Shown here: in pieces, positions 8,072 to 16,517 of the stretch
How the letters are laid out: every line of letters starts with the position of its first letter
Position numbering within the stretch: position 1 is the first letter of the stretch
Source: Pseudoxanthomonas sp. PXM01
Lineage (GTDB): Bacteria > Pseudomonadota > Gammaproteobacteria > Xanthomonadales > Xanthomonadaceae
Direction: 5' to 3'
NCBI RefSeq assembly: GCF_014851815.1
Contig: NZ_JACVAJ010000002.1
Span: 930,001-994,000 of the forward strand
Length of the DNA stretch: 64,000 nucleotides
Position numbers and translations under genes: made by a program
Notes under the pieces: generated by a model
Told to the model about the DNA's origin: nothing
Database searches by the model: none
Seen by the model: the letters and a program-made list of their open reading frames with translations, nothing else

Positions 8072-8730
8072 GGCTTCGGCCCCTGCCCTTCGTTGTCTTC
8101 CCATTTCAGCAGGCGCCGGGTGATGAAGCGGTACACCGGCTTGCCGGTGCGGAACCACAGGTCGCGCAGCCACGACGTGCGCTTCAGCACGCGCCTCTCG
8201 ACGGGCGTGATGGAGGCGGCGCAATACATGCGCTTGTGCTTGAGCAGGTGCCGCAGGTCCTGCCGCGCCAGCAACCGCATCCAGCGCGAGCGCGGATCGC
8301 CGCGGGTGGCAAGCTGGAAATCGATGATCGCTGGCCTGCCGTCGGCCAGTACCAGCCAGTTGGCTTCCTTGGCGAGGTCGTTGTGCGCGATGCCGCGGCG
8401 GTGCAACTGCTGCAACAGCCGGCGCGCACGTCGGAAATAGGCCAGGTCGCCGCGCGGCGGGCGCTGGTACATCGCCGCTCCCTCCATGTAGCTGCGGTCC
8501 AGCCGGCGGCCGGTCCAGTCCAGCAACTGGGGAACGTCGGCCATGCCGGCGACCTGGCGCAACGCCAGCGCCTCGCGCCGCGCCAGCCACCAGGCCGGCA
8601 GCCGCAGCCACAACGGAACGTGCGCGAGGTCACGCCGCACGAAGGGGCCTTCCGCCCCCTGCATCAACGAGATACGGCCGAAGCTGTCGGCCTTGAGTGC
8701 AGCGATTTCGGAAGGAGAGCGCAAGTCCAC
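8068..8730 (-). CDS. small RIO/Bud32-like Ser/Thr kinase
   Basis: 220 residues from the second of two tandem GTG codons (8730); this one lies exactly six bases after a TAGAAT -10 hexamer at 8742-8737, as in several other genes here. The kinase core is compact: HNDLAKEANW (catalytic loop, His116-Asn-Asp118) and IIDFQLA (metal-binding Asp137, DFQ in place of DFG). It resembles bacterial lipopolysaccharide-kinase/RIO-type proteins, which often phosphorylate glycans or small molecules. First gene of the coupled set kinase-DUF2867-SDR-HIT-glyoxalase. The start could also be the GTG at 8733. Confidence 0.8.
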   Translation of the reverse strand: MDLRSPSEIAALKADSFGRISLMQGAEGPFVRRDLAHVPLWLRLPAWWLARREALALRQVAGMADVPQLLDWTGRRLDRSYMEGAAMYQRPPRGDLAYFRRARRLLQQLHRRGIAHNDLAKEANWLVLADGRPAIIDFQLATRGDPRSRWMRLLARQDLRHLLKHKRMYCAASITPVERRVLKRTSWLRDLWFRTGKPVYRFITRRLLKWEDNEGQGPKP

Positions 8731-8736
8731 CACGTC

Positions 8737-8742
8737 ATTCTA
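8737..8742 (-). promoter_or_regulatory. -10 hexamer of a likely leaderless promoter (kinase operon)
   Basis: TAGAAT on the minus strand, six bases before the GTG at 8730. There is no Shine-Dalgarno sequence. The transcript should start at or next to the start codon. Confidence 0.6.
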
Positions 8743-8781
8743 CCGTCCATAGGTCGCAGACGCCGGTCAGGTGGCGCCGCC

Positions 8782-8787
8782 TATAAT
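8782..8787 (+). promoter_or_regulatory. -10 hexamer of a likely leaderless promoter (DedA fusion gene)
   Basis: A perfect TATAAT six bases before the ATG at 8794, with no Shine-Dalgarno sequence. It is back to back with the kinase promoter on the other strand. No clear -35 is visible. Confidence 0.65.
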
Positions 8788-8793
8788 CCGGCG

Positions 8794-10803
8794 ATGGAAG
8801 CTTCCTGGTTCGACAACCTGCTGGCCTGGATCAGCGCGCATCCCATCGCCGCAGGCCTGGTGATCTTCGCCATCGCATTCTGCGATGCGGTGATCATCCT
8901 GGGGGCCATCGTGCCGGCACTGCCGCTGCTGTTCGCGGTGGGCGTGCTGATCGGACTGGGTGAAATCTCCGGCCCCTATGCGGTGATCTGCGCCACGCTG
9001 GGCGCGCTGATCGGCGATGCCACCAGCTACTGGGTCGGCCACCGCTGGGGGCAGCAGCTGCGCACGGTGTGGCCGTTCCGCAAGTATCCGCAGCTGCTGG
9101 ACCGCGGCGAACTGCTGTTCCGCCGCAATGCGTGGAAGAGCATCTTCATCGCCCGCTTCGTCGGCCCCATCCGCCCCTTCGTACCCGCGGTCGCCGGCAT
9201 CTCGCGTATGCCGCTGCGGCGCTACGTCGTGGCCAGCGGTGCCGCCTGCGTCGCGTGGGCAGCGGCGTTCCTGCTGCCGGGCTGGGTGTTGGGCCACGCC
9301 TACGACGCCGTTGCGGCGGTGGCTGGCCGGCTGGCGCTGGTGCTCGGCCTGCTGGTGGTGGTGCTGGCGCTCGCATGGGCGCTGGTGCTGTACACCTACC
9401 GCTGGTTCGCCACGCATGCGGACGCCCTGCTGGCGCGTGCGCTGGCATGGTCGCATGCGCATCCGGTGCTGGGCCGCTACACCGCGGCCGTGTTCGAACC
9501 GGCTCGACGCGAGTCGGTGCCGCTGGCGCTGCTCGCCATCCTGCTGTTGGCCATCGTCTGGGTGTGGTTCGCCTTCCTCGTCATCGTGATCGGCCATGGC
9601 GAACCGCTGGCGGCGGACCTGTGGGTCTATGACCTGATGCGCGCCCTGCGCAATCCCCTGGCGGACTACCCACTGGCCGCGATCGCCTCGCTCGGCGACG
9701 AGCAGGTGCTCGCGCCGGCCTCGCTGCTGGTGCTGGGCTACCTGTGCTGGCGCAAGCGCTGGATGGCGGCCGGTCACTGGCTGGCGGCCCTGGCCTTCGG
9801 CCTGGCGCTGACGGCGTGGCTAGGCGCATCGGTCGATATTCCTAAACCGCCGAGCGTCAGCAGCGGCTTCGGCTTCCCGTCCATCGCGGTGACGATGTCG
9901 ACCATCACCTTCGGCTTCTTCGCCGTGCTGATCGCGCGCGAACTGCCGGGCCGCACGCGGGTGTGGCCCTACCTGGTATCGGGCCTGGTGGTGGCGCTGA
10001 TCGGCTTCGCGCGGATCTATCTCGGCGCGCACTGGCTCAGCGACATCATCGGCGGCATGTTGTTCGGTCTGGTGTGGCTGCTGGTGCTCGGCATCGCCTA
10101 CCGCCGGCGCATGGTGCGCTCGTTCTGGATCAAGCCGATCGCGTGGCTGTTCTACGGTGCGTTCGTAGTGGCGGGCCTGTGGCATGCGCCGCGCAACGTC
10201 GAACACATGCTGGCGCAGTTCCAGGCGCCGGTGATCGAGGGGCGCGTCGCCCTGCAGGACTGGTGGAACGAGGGCTGGCAGTCGTTGCCTGCGCGTCGCA
10301 ACGAATTCGACGACGAGCAGCGCTGGCCGCTGGACGTGCAGGTCGCCGGTCCGCTGGCGCCGCTGAAGGCGACGCTGTCGGCGGCCGGCTGGCGCGAGCA
10401 GCCGCAGGCGGGTTGGGAAGACGCGCTGAACATGCTGGACAGCGACCTGTCCGATGACGAACAGCCGGTGCTGCCGGCCACGCTGGACACGCGCGCGGAG
10501 AGCCTGCTGATGCTGCGCCAGGGCGACCAGCCCGGCGAGGTCTACGTGTTGCGCCTGTGGCCGGCCGACACGCGCCTGCAACCGGGCGGGGTGCCGTTGT
10601 GGATCGGCAGTGCGCAGGTGCTCCAGCAACAACGCGCGTTCAACCTGGTGCGCCTGTGGCGGCCACTGCGCGAAGCGCGCACCGCGCTGGATGCGGTGAC
10701 GAAGGCCACGTCGGACCTCGACCACGCGATCGCACCACATCCGGACTCCGGATTGCCGGTCCTGCGACTGCGGACGGGCGGCGAGCAGACCCCGCCCCGA
10801 TGA
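8794..10803 (+). CDS. DedA / PAP2-like / LssY C-terminal fusion membrane protein
   Basis: 669 residues with about ten membrane helices. Residues 1-200 are a DedA (SNARE-associated) domain with the FVGPIRPFVPAVAG motif at 122-135, a family implicated in flipping undecaprenyl phosphate and phospholipids. Residues 245-440 are PAP2-like: the third motif is present (Arg407, His413 and Asp417 in ARIYLGAHWLSD) but the second motif reads PSIAVT at 362-367 instead of PSGH, so its His is absent. The remaining ~200 residues resemble the soluble LssY C-terminal domain. The ATG at 8794 has TATAAT six bases upstream and no ribosome site. A role in lipid carrier recycling is likely; phosphatase activity is in doubt. 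Confidence 0.88.
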   Translation: MEASWFDNLLAWISAHPIAAGLVIFAIAFCDAVIILGAIVPALPLLFAVGVLIGLGEISGPYAVICATLGALIGDATSYWVGHRWGQQLRTVWPFRKYPQLLDRGELLFRRNAWKSIFIARFVGPIRPFVPAVAGISRMPLRRYVVASGAACVAWAAAFLLPGWVLGHAYDAVAAVAGRLALVLGLLVVVLALAWALVLYTYRWFATHADALLARALAWSHAHPVLGRYTAAVFEPARRESVPLALLAILLLAIVWVWFAFLVIVIGHGEPLAADLWVYDLMRALRNPLADYPLAAIASLGDEQVLAPASLLVLGYLCWRKRWMAAGHWLAALAFGLALTAWLGASVDIPKPPSVSSGFGFPSIAVTMSTITFGFFAVLIARELPGRTRVWPYLVSGLVVALIGFARIYLGAHWLSDIIGGMLFGLVWLLVLGIAYRRRMVRSFWIKPIAWLFYGAFVVAGLWHAPRNVEHMLAQFQAPVIEGRVALQDWWNEGWQSLPARRNEFDDEQRWPLDVQVAGPLAPLKATLSAAGWREQPQAGWEDALNMLDSDLSDDEQPVLPATLDTRAESLLMLRQGDQPGEVYVLRLWPADTRLQPGGVPLWIGSAQVLQQQRAFNLVRLWRPLREARTALDAVTKATSDLDHAIAPHPDSGLPVLRLRTGGEQTPPR

Positions 10804-10819
10804 ACCTTCCGAAGCCAGT

Positions 10820-10899
10820 GTAGAGCGGAGCTTGCTCCGCTTGCCTTGCACGCGATCCGCGAGTGCGAAGGTTACGGAGCCGAGCAAGCTCGGCTCTAC
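10820..10899. repeat. GTAG-type REP pair (REPIN-like), copy 1
   Basis: An 80-base intergenic element with inverted outer repeats: GTAGAGCGGAGCTTGCTCCG at the left and the near-reverse complement CGAGCAAGCTCGGCTCTAC at the right. Each half is itself a small hairpin (GCGGAGC-TT-GCTCCGC; GCCGAGC-AA-GCTCGGC). This matches the GTAG-headed REP sequences of Stenotrophomonas and Xanthomonas. It lies between convergent genes and could also slow or end transcription. Confidence 0.8.
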
Positions 10900-10909
10900 G
10901 CCCGTGGCG

Positions 10910-11485
10910 TCAGTCGATCCACTCCAGCAGGCGTTGCAGGCGTGCGTGCACATCGTCCTCCTGCAGGATCGATACGCGCTGTTCGGGCGTGATGGGCAGT
11001 ATCTGCGCCAGCCGCCAGCCGACCCAGCCGGCCTGCTCGAAGATGCGTGCCGGCAGCCCGTTCAGATCGGTGCCGGTCTTTTCCATCATGGTCTGCAGCA
11101 GGGTGCCGAGCAACGCGTGCTCCGGACGCAGCACGTCTTCCCCATCCGCGCGCAGCCACTCCACATCCGCCATGACCAAGCCGTTGTCGCGCACGCGCGT
11201 ACGGATGGCATGGAAGCGTCGATGGCCACGCACGCGCAGCGTCAGCAGGCCGTCGTTGCCGGTGTCGAAGTCCTCGATCCGCGCCTCGGTGCCGTAGGCC
11301 GCCGGTGTCGCGGGTGCACCGGCTTCGTTGCCTTCCAGGATCAGGCAGATACCGAAGCCGCCGCCGGACCGTCCGCAGTCGCGGACCAGGTCCAGATAGC
11401 GGCGCTCGAACACGCGCAGATCCATCGCGGCACCCGGCAACAGCACCTGGTGCAATGGGAACAACGGCATCGATTCGTGCGCCAT
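10910..11485 (-). CDS. Lon N-terminal (substrate-binding) domain protein
   Basis: 191 residues that align throughout with the N-terminal LAN domain of Lon protease: MPLFPLHQVLLPGAAMDLRVFERRY at the start, then a helical half ending in ILPITPEQRVSILQEDD. There is no AAA+ or protease domain, so it cannot be a protease. Stand-alone LAN proteins are common in proteobacteria and are thought to bind unfolded or specific proteins; function is not established. It begins ten bases after the mpl stop and is probably co-transcribed with it. Confidence 0.9.
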   Translation of the reverse strand: MAHESMPLFPLHQVLLPGAAMDLRVFERRYLDLVRDCGRSGGGFGICLILEGNEAGAPATPAAYGTEARIEDFDTGNDGLLTLRVRGHRRFHAIRTRVRDNGLVMADVEWLRADGEDVLRPEHALLGTLLQTMMEKTGTDLNGLPARIFEQAGWVGWRLAQILPITPEQRVSILQEDDVHARLQRLLEWID

Positions 11486-11495
11486 GCCCGCCGAC

Positions 11496-12854
11496 TCAGC
11501 CCTGCAGGGCCGCCAGGAAGCGACGCGGTGCGCCGTCGAAGCCGCCGTTGGACATGAAGACGACGTGGTCGCCCGGGCGCGCCTGTGCCTTCAGCGCGGC
11601 GATCAGCGCATCGGCGTCGGGCACGGTGCGCGCATCGCCGCGGATCGCGGCGACGACCTTGCCGGCGTCCCACGCGAGTTCAGGACGATGCAGGAACACC
11701 ACGCCGTCGGCGATGTCGAGGGAAGGCGCGAGTGCTTCGGCGTGTGCGCCGGACCGCATCGAATTGCTGCGCGGCTCCATCGCCACCAGGATGCGCGCCG
11801 TGCCGACGCGCGCGCGCAGGCCTTCCAGCGTGGTGTGGATGGCGGTGGGATGGTGGGCGAAGTCGTCGTAGATGGTGATGCCGTCGTGCTGGCCGATCAC
11901 TTCCAGCCGCCGTTTCACGCTGCGGAACGCCGCCAAGGCCGGCAGCACGGTGGCGACATCGACGCCGACCGCATGGCAGGCGGCCAGCGCCGCCAGGCCG
12001 TTGAGCACGTTATGGCGACCCAGCATCGGCCAGTTCACCTCGCCGATCTCGACGCCGTTGTGGCGCACCGCGAACGCACTGCCGTCCTCGCGGATCAGGC
12101 GCGCGCTCCACTCCAACCCGGCATCGAAGCCGAAGCGCTCCACCGGCGTCCAGCAGCCCATCGCCAGCACTTCCGCAAGCCGCGCATCCTCGCCGTTGAC
12201 AATCAGGCGGCCGCGACGCGGCACGGTGCGCACGAGATGGTGGAACTGGCGCTGGATCGCGGCCACGTCCGGGAAGATATCGGCGTGGTCGTACTCCAGG
12301 TTGTTGAGGATGGCGACCAGCGGGCGGTAGTGGACGAACTTGCTGCGCTTGTCGAAGAACGCGGTGTCGTACTCGTCCGCCTCGACGACGAACTCGCGGC
12401 CGCCGCCGATGCGCGCGGACGCACCGAAATCCTCGGCCACACCACCGATCAGGAAGCCGGGCGAACGGCCTGCCGCATCCAGCAGGTAGGTCAGGATGGT
12501 GGTCGTGGTGGTCTTGCCATGGGTGCCGGCGACGGCCAGCGTGTCGCGGCCGGGCAGCACGCGTTCGGACAACCACTGCGCGCCGGAGATGTAGCGGCGC
12601 CCCTGGTCGAGCACGGCCTCCACGGCGGGGTTGCCGCGCGACAGTGCGTTGCCGATGACGATCTCGTCGCAGTCCGGCGCGATGTTCTGCGGCTGGTAGC
12701 CCTGTGCCAGTGCGATGCCGAGTGTCTCCAGCTGGGTCGACATGGGCGGATAGATGGCCTGGTCGCTGCCTTCGACCGTGTGGCCGAGTTCGCGCGCGAG
12801 CGCGGCGACGCCGCCCATGAACGTACCGGCGATGCCGAGGATGTGGATCTTCAA
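11496..12854 (-). CDS. mpl: UDP-N-acetylmuramate:L-Ala-gamma-D-Glu-meso-DAP ligase
   Basis: 452 residues of the Mur ligase fold. An N-terminal UDP-binding part (MKIHILGIAGTFMGGVAAL) is followed by the ATP loop GTHGKTTTT at 110-118, the EADEYD metal-binding motif and a C-terminal domain with DDFAHHPTAI. The start and length match Mpl rather than MurC. Mpl reattaches the tripeptide salvaged from cell-wall turnover to UDP-MurNAc, joining recycling to peptidoglycan synthesis in the cytoplasm. It lies downstream of adk on the same strand, but a terminator at 12978-13001 probably gives it its own promoter (TAAAGT about 35 bases before the ATG). Confidence 0.96.
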   Translation of the reverse strand: MKIHILGIAGTFMGGVAALARELGHTVEGSDQAIYPPMSTQLETLGIALAQGYQPQNIAPDCDEIVIGNALSRGNPAVEAVLDQGRRYISGAQWLSERVLPGRDTLAVAGTHGKTTTTTILTYLLDAAGRSPGFLIGGVAEDFGASARIGGGREFVVEADEYDTAFFDKRSKFVHYRPLVAILNNLEYDHADIFPDVAAIQRQFHHLVRTVPRRGRLIVNGEDARLAEVLAMGCWTPVERFGFDAGLEWSARLIREDGSAFAVRHNGVEIGEVNWPMLGRHNVLNGLAALAACHAVGVDVATVLPALAAFRSVKRRLEVIGQHDGITIYDDFAHHPTAIHTTLEGLRARVGTARILVAMEPRSNSMRSGAHAEALAPSLDIADGVVFLHRPELAWDAGKVVAAIRGDARTVPDADALIAALKAQARPGDHVVFMSNGGFDGAPRRFLAALQG

Positions 12855-12977
12855 GACTGCGATTCCGGAGTGGGTCCGCGAACTTTAGCCGAGCACGCCG
12901 GCTTCGGCACACGGACGGCGACTTTCACGGCACCACATCCGGATCGGCGATAGACGCCATCGAGCGCGCGAAATGCA

Positions 12978-13001
12978 GAAGCCCCGCACAGGCGGGGCTT
13001 C
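12978..13001 (-). terminator. rho-independent terminator of adk
   Basis: Ten-base perfect stem GAAGCCCCGC / GCGGGGCTTC with loop ACAG, placed 30 bases after the adk stop on the minus strand. The downstream tail is only moderately T-rich (TTCTGCATTT). Confidence 0.75.
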
Positions 13002-13030
13002 CGGAGGTCAGGCCGTGGGCGGAGCGGGTG

Positions 13031-13609
13031 TCAGCCCACTTCCTTGGCCGGCGCCAGCGCCTCGGTGATGCGCGTGAACACCTCGTCCAGCGAGCCGACG
13101 CCATCAACAACGGTCAGTTCGCCCTGCTGGCGGTAGAAGTCGATCACCGGCGCGGTCTGGTCCGTGTAGACCTGCAGGCGCTTGCGCACGGATTCCGGAT
13201 TGTCGTCGGCACGGCCTTCGGCCTTGGCACGGCCGGCGATGCGCTCGACCAGCAGTTCGGTCGGCACGTCCAGCTGCACGGCGAAATCGAACTTCTGCCC
13301 CAGCTTGGCCAGCAGCTGGCCCAGCGCGGCGGCCTGCACCAGGTTGCGTGGGTAGCCGTCGAGGATGAAGCCGGCCCGGGTGTCGTCGCGGGAGAAACGG
13401 TCTTCCAGCATGCCGAGCAGGATGTCGTCGCTGACCAGCTCGCCGCGCGCCATCACTTCCTTGGCCTGCAGGCCCAGCGGGCTGCCGGCGGCGACTTCGG
13501 CGCGCAGCAGGTCGCCGGTGGAGATGTGCGGTACCTGCAGGTAGTCCTTGAGGCGCGCTGCCTGAGTGCCCTTGCCCGACCCGGGTGGGCCCAGTAGAAC
13601 CAATCGCAT
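13031..13609 (-). CDS. adk: adenylate kinase, short-LID form
   Basis: 192 residues. The P-loop is GPPGSGKGT (7-15), followed by STGDLLR, Asp84 in LDGYPRN and the C-terminal DFYRQQGEL helix. The LID segment is short (RIAGRAKAEGRADDNPESVRKRL), lacking the ~27-residue zinc-finger-like insert of long-form enzymes such as E. coli Adk. It interconverts ATP + AMP and 2 ADP in the cytoplasm. GGGAGAG lies upstream of the ATG. It is divergent from pfp. Confidence 0.97.
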   Translation of the reverse strand: MRLVLLGPPGSGKGTQAARLKDYLQVPHISTGDLLRAEVAAGSPLGLQAKEVMARGELVSDDILLGMLEDRFSRDDTRAGFILDGYPRNLVQAAALGQLLAKLGQKFDFAVQLDVPTELLVERIAGRAKAEGRADDNPESVRKRLQVYTDQTAPVIDFYRQQGELTVVDGVGSLDEVFTRITEALAPAKEVG

Positions 13610-13730
13610 GCTGTAACTCTCCCGAATAGAATCCTGCGGGCGGTGGACCGCGCCGGGCGCCGGGCGCCGCGCTGCACCGCGTCATCTGTGTGAAGCTTAC
13701 CGCATCCCTGCACCCCGGAACGAACCCCAC

Positions 13731-14987
13731 ATGGCGTCTGGCACCCTACTTTATGCGCAGTCCGGCGGCGTCACCGCCGTCATCAACGCCTCCGCGTCGG
13801 CCGTCATCACCGAAGCGCGGGCCCGGAAAATCAAGGTCTTGGCCGCACGCAACGGCATCCTCGGCGCCCTGCGCGAGGAGTTGATCGACACCAGCAAGGA
13901 GTCGGCTGCCACGATCCGCGCCCTCGCCCACACCCCCGGCGGCGCCTTTGGCAGCTGCCGCGTAAAACTGAAGTCGCTGGAGGCCGACCGCGCCAAGTAC
14001 GAGCGTCTGCTCGCGGTGCTGAAGGCGCACGACGTACGCTACTTCCTCTACAACGGCGGCAACGATTCGGCCGACACGGCCTGGAAGGTCTCGCAGCTGG
14101 CGCAGGCGTTCGACTATCCGCTGACCTGTATCGGCGTACCGAAGACGGTCGACAACGATCTGGCCGTCACCGATACCTGCCCGGGCTTCGGCTCGGCCGC
14201 CAAGTACACCGCCGTTTCCGTGCGCGAAGCCGCGCTGGACGTCGCGGCGATGGCGGAAACCTCCACCAAGGTGTTCGTCTACGAGGCCATGGGCCGGCAC
14301 GCCGGCTGGCTGGCCGCCGCCGCCGGCCTGGCCGGACAGACGCGCGACGACGCGCCGCACCTGATCCTGTTCCCCGAGCGGCCTTACGACGAGGCCGACT
14401 TCCTCGCCCAGGTGAAGAAGACGGTGGAGCGCGTGGGCTGGTGCGTGGTGGTGGCCAGCGAAGGCATCCAGTATGCCGACGGCCGCTTCGTCGCCGACGC
14501 GGGCGGCGGCAAGGACTCCTTCGGCCATACGCAGCTCGGTGGCGTGGCTTCATACCTCGCCGGCCGGGTGAAGGACCAGCTCGGCATGAAGGTGCACTGG
14601 ACCCTGCCCGACTACCTGCAGCGCTCGGCCCGCCACATCGCCTCGAAGACCGACTGGGAGCAGGCACAGGCCGTCGGCAAGGCGGCCGTGCAGTACGCGC
14701 TGAAGGGCCAGAACGCGGTGATGCCGGTGATCGTGCGCACGTCCGACGCGCCGTTCCGCTGGAAGATCGAGGCCGCGCCGCTGTCGAAGGTCGCCAATCA
14801 CGAGAAGAAGTTTCCGCCCGCCTTCATCCGCAAGGACGGTTACGGCATCACCGACAAGGCACGCACTTATCTGCAGCCGCTGATCCGCGGCGAAGCCTAT
14901 CCGCCCTACGGTACCGATGGCTTGCCCAAGTACGTCGCGCTGAAGAACGTGGCGGTGAAGAAGAAGCTGCCTGCGTGGGAAGGCTGA
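13731..14987 (+). CDS. pfp: pyrophosphate-dependent 6-phosphofructokinase
   Basis: 418 residues of the PFK fold. The phosphoryl-donor site has GGND (109-112), with Asp112 where ATP enzymes have Gly, and the catalytic loop is PKTVDND (Lys138 to Asp143). This Lys and Asp pair is the mark of PPi-dependent enzymes, and the sequence resembles the xanthomonad enzymes known to use PPi. It reversibly phosphorylates fructose 6-phosphate, serving glycolysis or gluconeogenesis. No strong ribosome site precedes the ATG. The H+-pyrophosphatase gene follows 1.8 kb later, a natural partner in PPi use. Confidence 0.95.
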   Translation: MASGTLLYAQSGGVTAVINASASAVITEARARKIKVLAARNGILGALREELIDTSKESAATIRALAHTPGGAFGSCRVKLKSLEADRAKYERLLAVLKAHDVRYFLYNGGNDSADTAWKVSQLAQAFDYPLTCIGVPKTVDNDLAVTDTCPGFGSAAKYTAVSVREAALDVAAMAETSTKVFVYEAMGRHAGWLAAAAGLAGQTRDDAPHLILFPERPYDEADFLAQVKKTVERVGWCVVVASEGIQYADGRFVADAGGGKDSFGHTQLGGVASYLAGRVKDQLGMKVHWTLPDYLQRSARHIASKTDWEQAQAVGKAAVQYALKGQNAVMPVIVRTSDAPFRWKIEAAPLSKVANHEKKFPPAFIRKDGYGITDKARTYLQPLIRGEAYPPYGTDGLPKYVALKNVAVKKKLPAWEG

Positions 14988-14994
14988 CGGACGG

Positions 14995-15387
14995 ATGTCC
15001 GTAAGCGTCGTCCGTCTCGGCAGTCCGCGCACGAAAGACGAAGGCCTGCGCATCGGCACGGTGCGCCGGCCACCGCGTGGCGTGCCGAAATCGGAGTTCG
15101 CCTCGCAGGACTGGTACGACGTCTGGTATCCGAACCTCGCACCCAGTGCGGCGCTGGTGAAGCAAGCACAGGACGCGGACACGCCCAAGGCCTGGGCCGT
15201 TTTCGTGAAGCAGTACCGGGCTGAAATGGCCACACCCGACAATGCCCGGACGCTGGACCTGCTGGCGGCGCTGTCGCACGGCAGCGACTTCTCGGTCGGC
15301 TGCTACTGCGAGGATGAAGCGCGCTGCCACCGTTCCGTGCTGCGCACCCTGCTTGCCGACCGCGGCGCCGCCCTCAAGGCAGGGTGA
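14995..15387 (+). CDS. DUF488-family protein
   Basis: 130 residues matching the short DUF488 group: RLGSPRTKDEGLRIGTVRRPP, YDVWYPNLAPS in the middle and the Cys-rich end GCYCEDEARCHRSVL. The Cys/His cluster could bind metal or act as a thiol site; function is unknown. It begins seven bases after the pfp stop and is probably on the same transcript. Confidence 0.85.
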   Translation: MSVSVVRLGSPRTKDEGLRIGTVRRPPRGVPKSEFASQDWYDVWYPNLAPSAALVKQAQDADTPKAWAVFVKQYRAEMATPDNARTLDLLAALSHGSDFSVGCYCEDEARCHRSVLRTLLADRGAALKAG

Positions 15388-15456
15388 CTTCAGGCACCGT
15401 CGCAGCCTGCATCGCGGTGCTAGCGTGGTTACGTCACCACGTCGCAGGAGGCTCAC

Positions 15457-15591
15457 ATGTTCCGCAAAGTGCTCATCGGCATGCTCGCCGTCGCCATCGG
15501 GCTGGCCGTCGCCGGCGCCGGCTACCGCTTCGGGCAATACCTGGCGCAGAAGGACACGACCGGGACGCCGGTGGCGCGCGCAAGCGCCTGA
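15457..15591 (+). CDS. small single-span membrane protein (44 aa)
   Basis: An ORF of 44 codons, MFRKVLIGMLAVAIGLAVAG then a hydrophilic tail. A perfect AGGAGG at 15447-15452 sits five bases before the ATG, and a TAGCGT -10-like hexamer lies about 37 bases upstream. Residues 4-22 form one membrane helix or an uncleaved signal anchor. I do not recognise a family. The ribosome site and clean codon use support it as a real gene. Confidence 0.6.
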   Translation: MFRKVLIGMLAVAIGLAVAGAGYRFGQYLAQKDTTGTPVARASA

Positions 15592-15611
15592 GTCCACCCC
15601 GGGGCACGCGC

Positions 15612-15617
15612 TAAGCT
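15612..15617 (+). promoter_or_regulatory. -10 hexamer of a likely leaderless promoter
   Basis: TAAGCT six bases before the ATG at 15624; no Shine-Dalgarno sequence lies between. Confidence 0.5.
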
Positions 15618-15623
15618 TGCGCG

Positions 15624-15992
15624 ATGGATGCGTTGCTCGCCGAACTGACGGCCCTAGAAACCGAACTCCACCACCCCGGTGCACCGTGCACGCGCGAGCG
15701 GCTGGAGCGCCTGCTGCATCCGGACTTCCATGAGGTCGGCCGGTCAGGCGCGCGCTACACGCGGCAGGTCGTCATCGACTTCCTCGCCACGCGCGGGCAG
15801 GTACCCCGCGTCATCGCCGAAGAGCATCGCGTCGAATCACTGACTGCCGACATCGCGTTGCTGCATTTCCGATCGCACGAAGTCACCGCCGACGGCTCGG
15901 CCTTGCACGCCGCGCTGCGCATGTCCGTGTGGCGCCGCACGGACGTGGGCTGGCAGTTGTCGTACCACCAGGGCACGCCTGCCGCCCTGTAG
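15624..15992 (+). CDS. DUF4440/SnoaL-like (NTF2-fold) protein
   Basis: 122 residues. The pattern LLAELTALETELH, LERLLHPDFHEVGRSGARYT and the final SVWRRTDVGWQLSYHQGTP is typical of DUF4440 proteins with an NTF2-like cone fold. No catalytic residues can be assigned; family members range from isomerases to dimerisation modules. It appears to be expressed alone from a leaderless promoter. Confidence 0.82.
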   Translation: MDALLAELTALETELHHPGAPCTRERLERLLHPDFHEVGRSGARYTRQVVIDFLATRGQVPRVIAEEHRVESLTADIALLHFRSHEVTADGSALHAALRMSVWRRTDVGWQLSYHQGTPAAL

Positions 15993-15995
15993 CCC

Positions 15996-16517
15996 TCAGC
16001 GGCAGGCCTTGCCTTCGATTTCCAGCTTCGCCGCAAACAGCGTCAGCGACGGCGCCTGCGCGGCGGTACCCGCCTGCTGCTTCGCATCCTGCAGGTAGAT
16101 GCGCGACTGCCCCTGCCCGTCGAGCGGCGGCGGCGTGGCGCTGCCCGGCTTGCGCCACACGCGCACGACCGCCTGCTGCGAAGGACAGGCCGCGTTCGGC
16201 ACGCGGATCACGTCGTTGAGTTTCCAGCCCGTGGCGACCGATGGCTTCGCCTTGTCGACATCGATGAAGCGCGCGCGCGGCTGGCATTGCGGACTGGTGC
16301 GCACGGGCGCGTAGCGATAAGGCTGCGCGGCATCGCCGGTGAAGACGCCTTCAAGACGCGCGCAGGCCTCGGGAATCTGCCGCAGCGTGTGCACGGTGCC
16401 AACGGCTTGCGGCGTGCCCGCCGGGCGCTGGATCTCCGGCGCGGGATCGGCCGCGCGCAGCGGCGAGGCCGCCATCAAACACGCGACAAACAGGGGAAGT
16501 GCGACGGTCTGACGCAT
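15996..16517 (-). CDS. exported protein of unknown function
   Basis: 173 residues from the ATG at 16517, which has AAGGAG upstream; a longer in-frame start at 16610 would add an untypical leader before this signal peptide. Residues 1-22 ([20 protein letters not shown]) are a signal peptide. The mature part has three Cys (about 50, 77 and 110) and a final EGKACR Cys, suggesting periplasmic disulfides. No family recognised. It is convergent with the DUF4440 gene, three bases apart. Confidence 0.7.
   Translation of the reverse strand: MRQTVALPLFVACLMAASPLRAADPAPEIQRPAGTPQAVGTVHTLRQIPEACARLEGVFTGDAAQPYRYAPVRTSPQCQPRARFIDVDKAKPSVATGWKLNDVIRVPNAACPSQQAVVRVWRKPGSATPPPLDGQGQSRIYLQDAKQQAGTAAQAPSLTLFAAKLEIEGKACR

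Noticed and set aside
11484..12953. A 489-codon plus-strand frame opposite mpl
   Set aside because: No ribosome site or domain; mpl on the minus strand is unmistakable.
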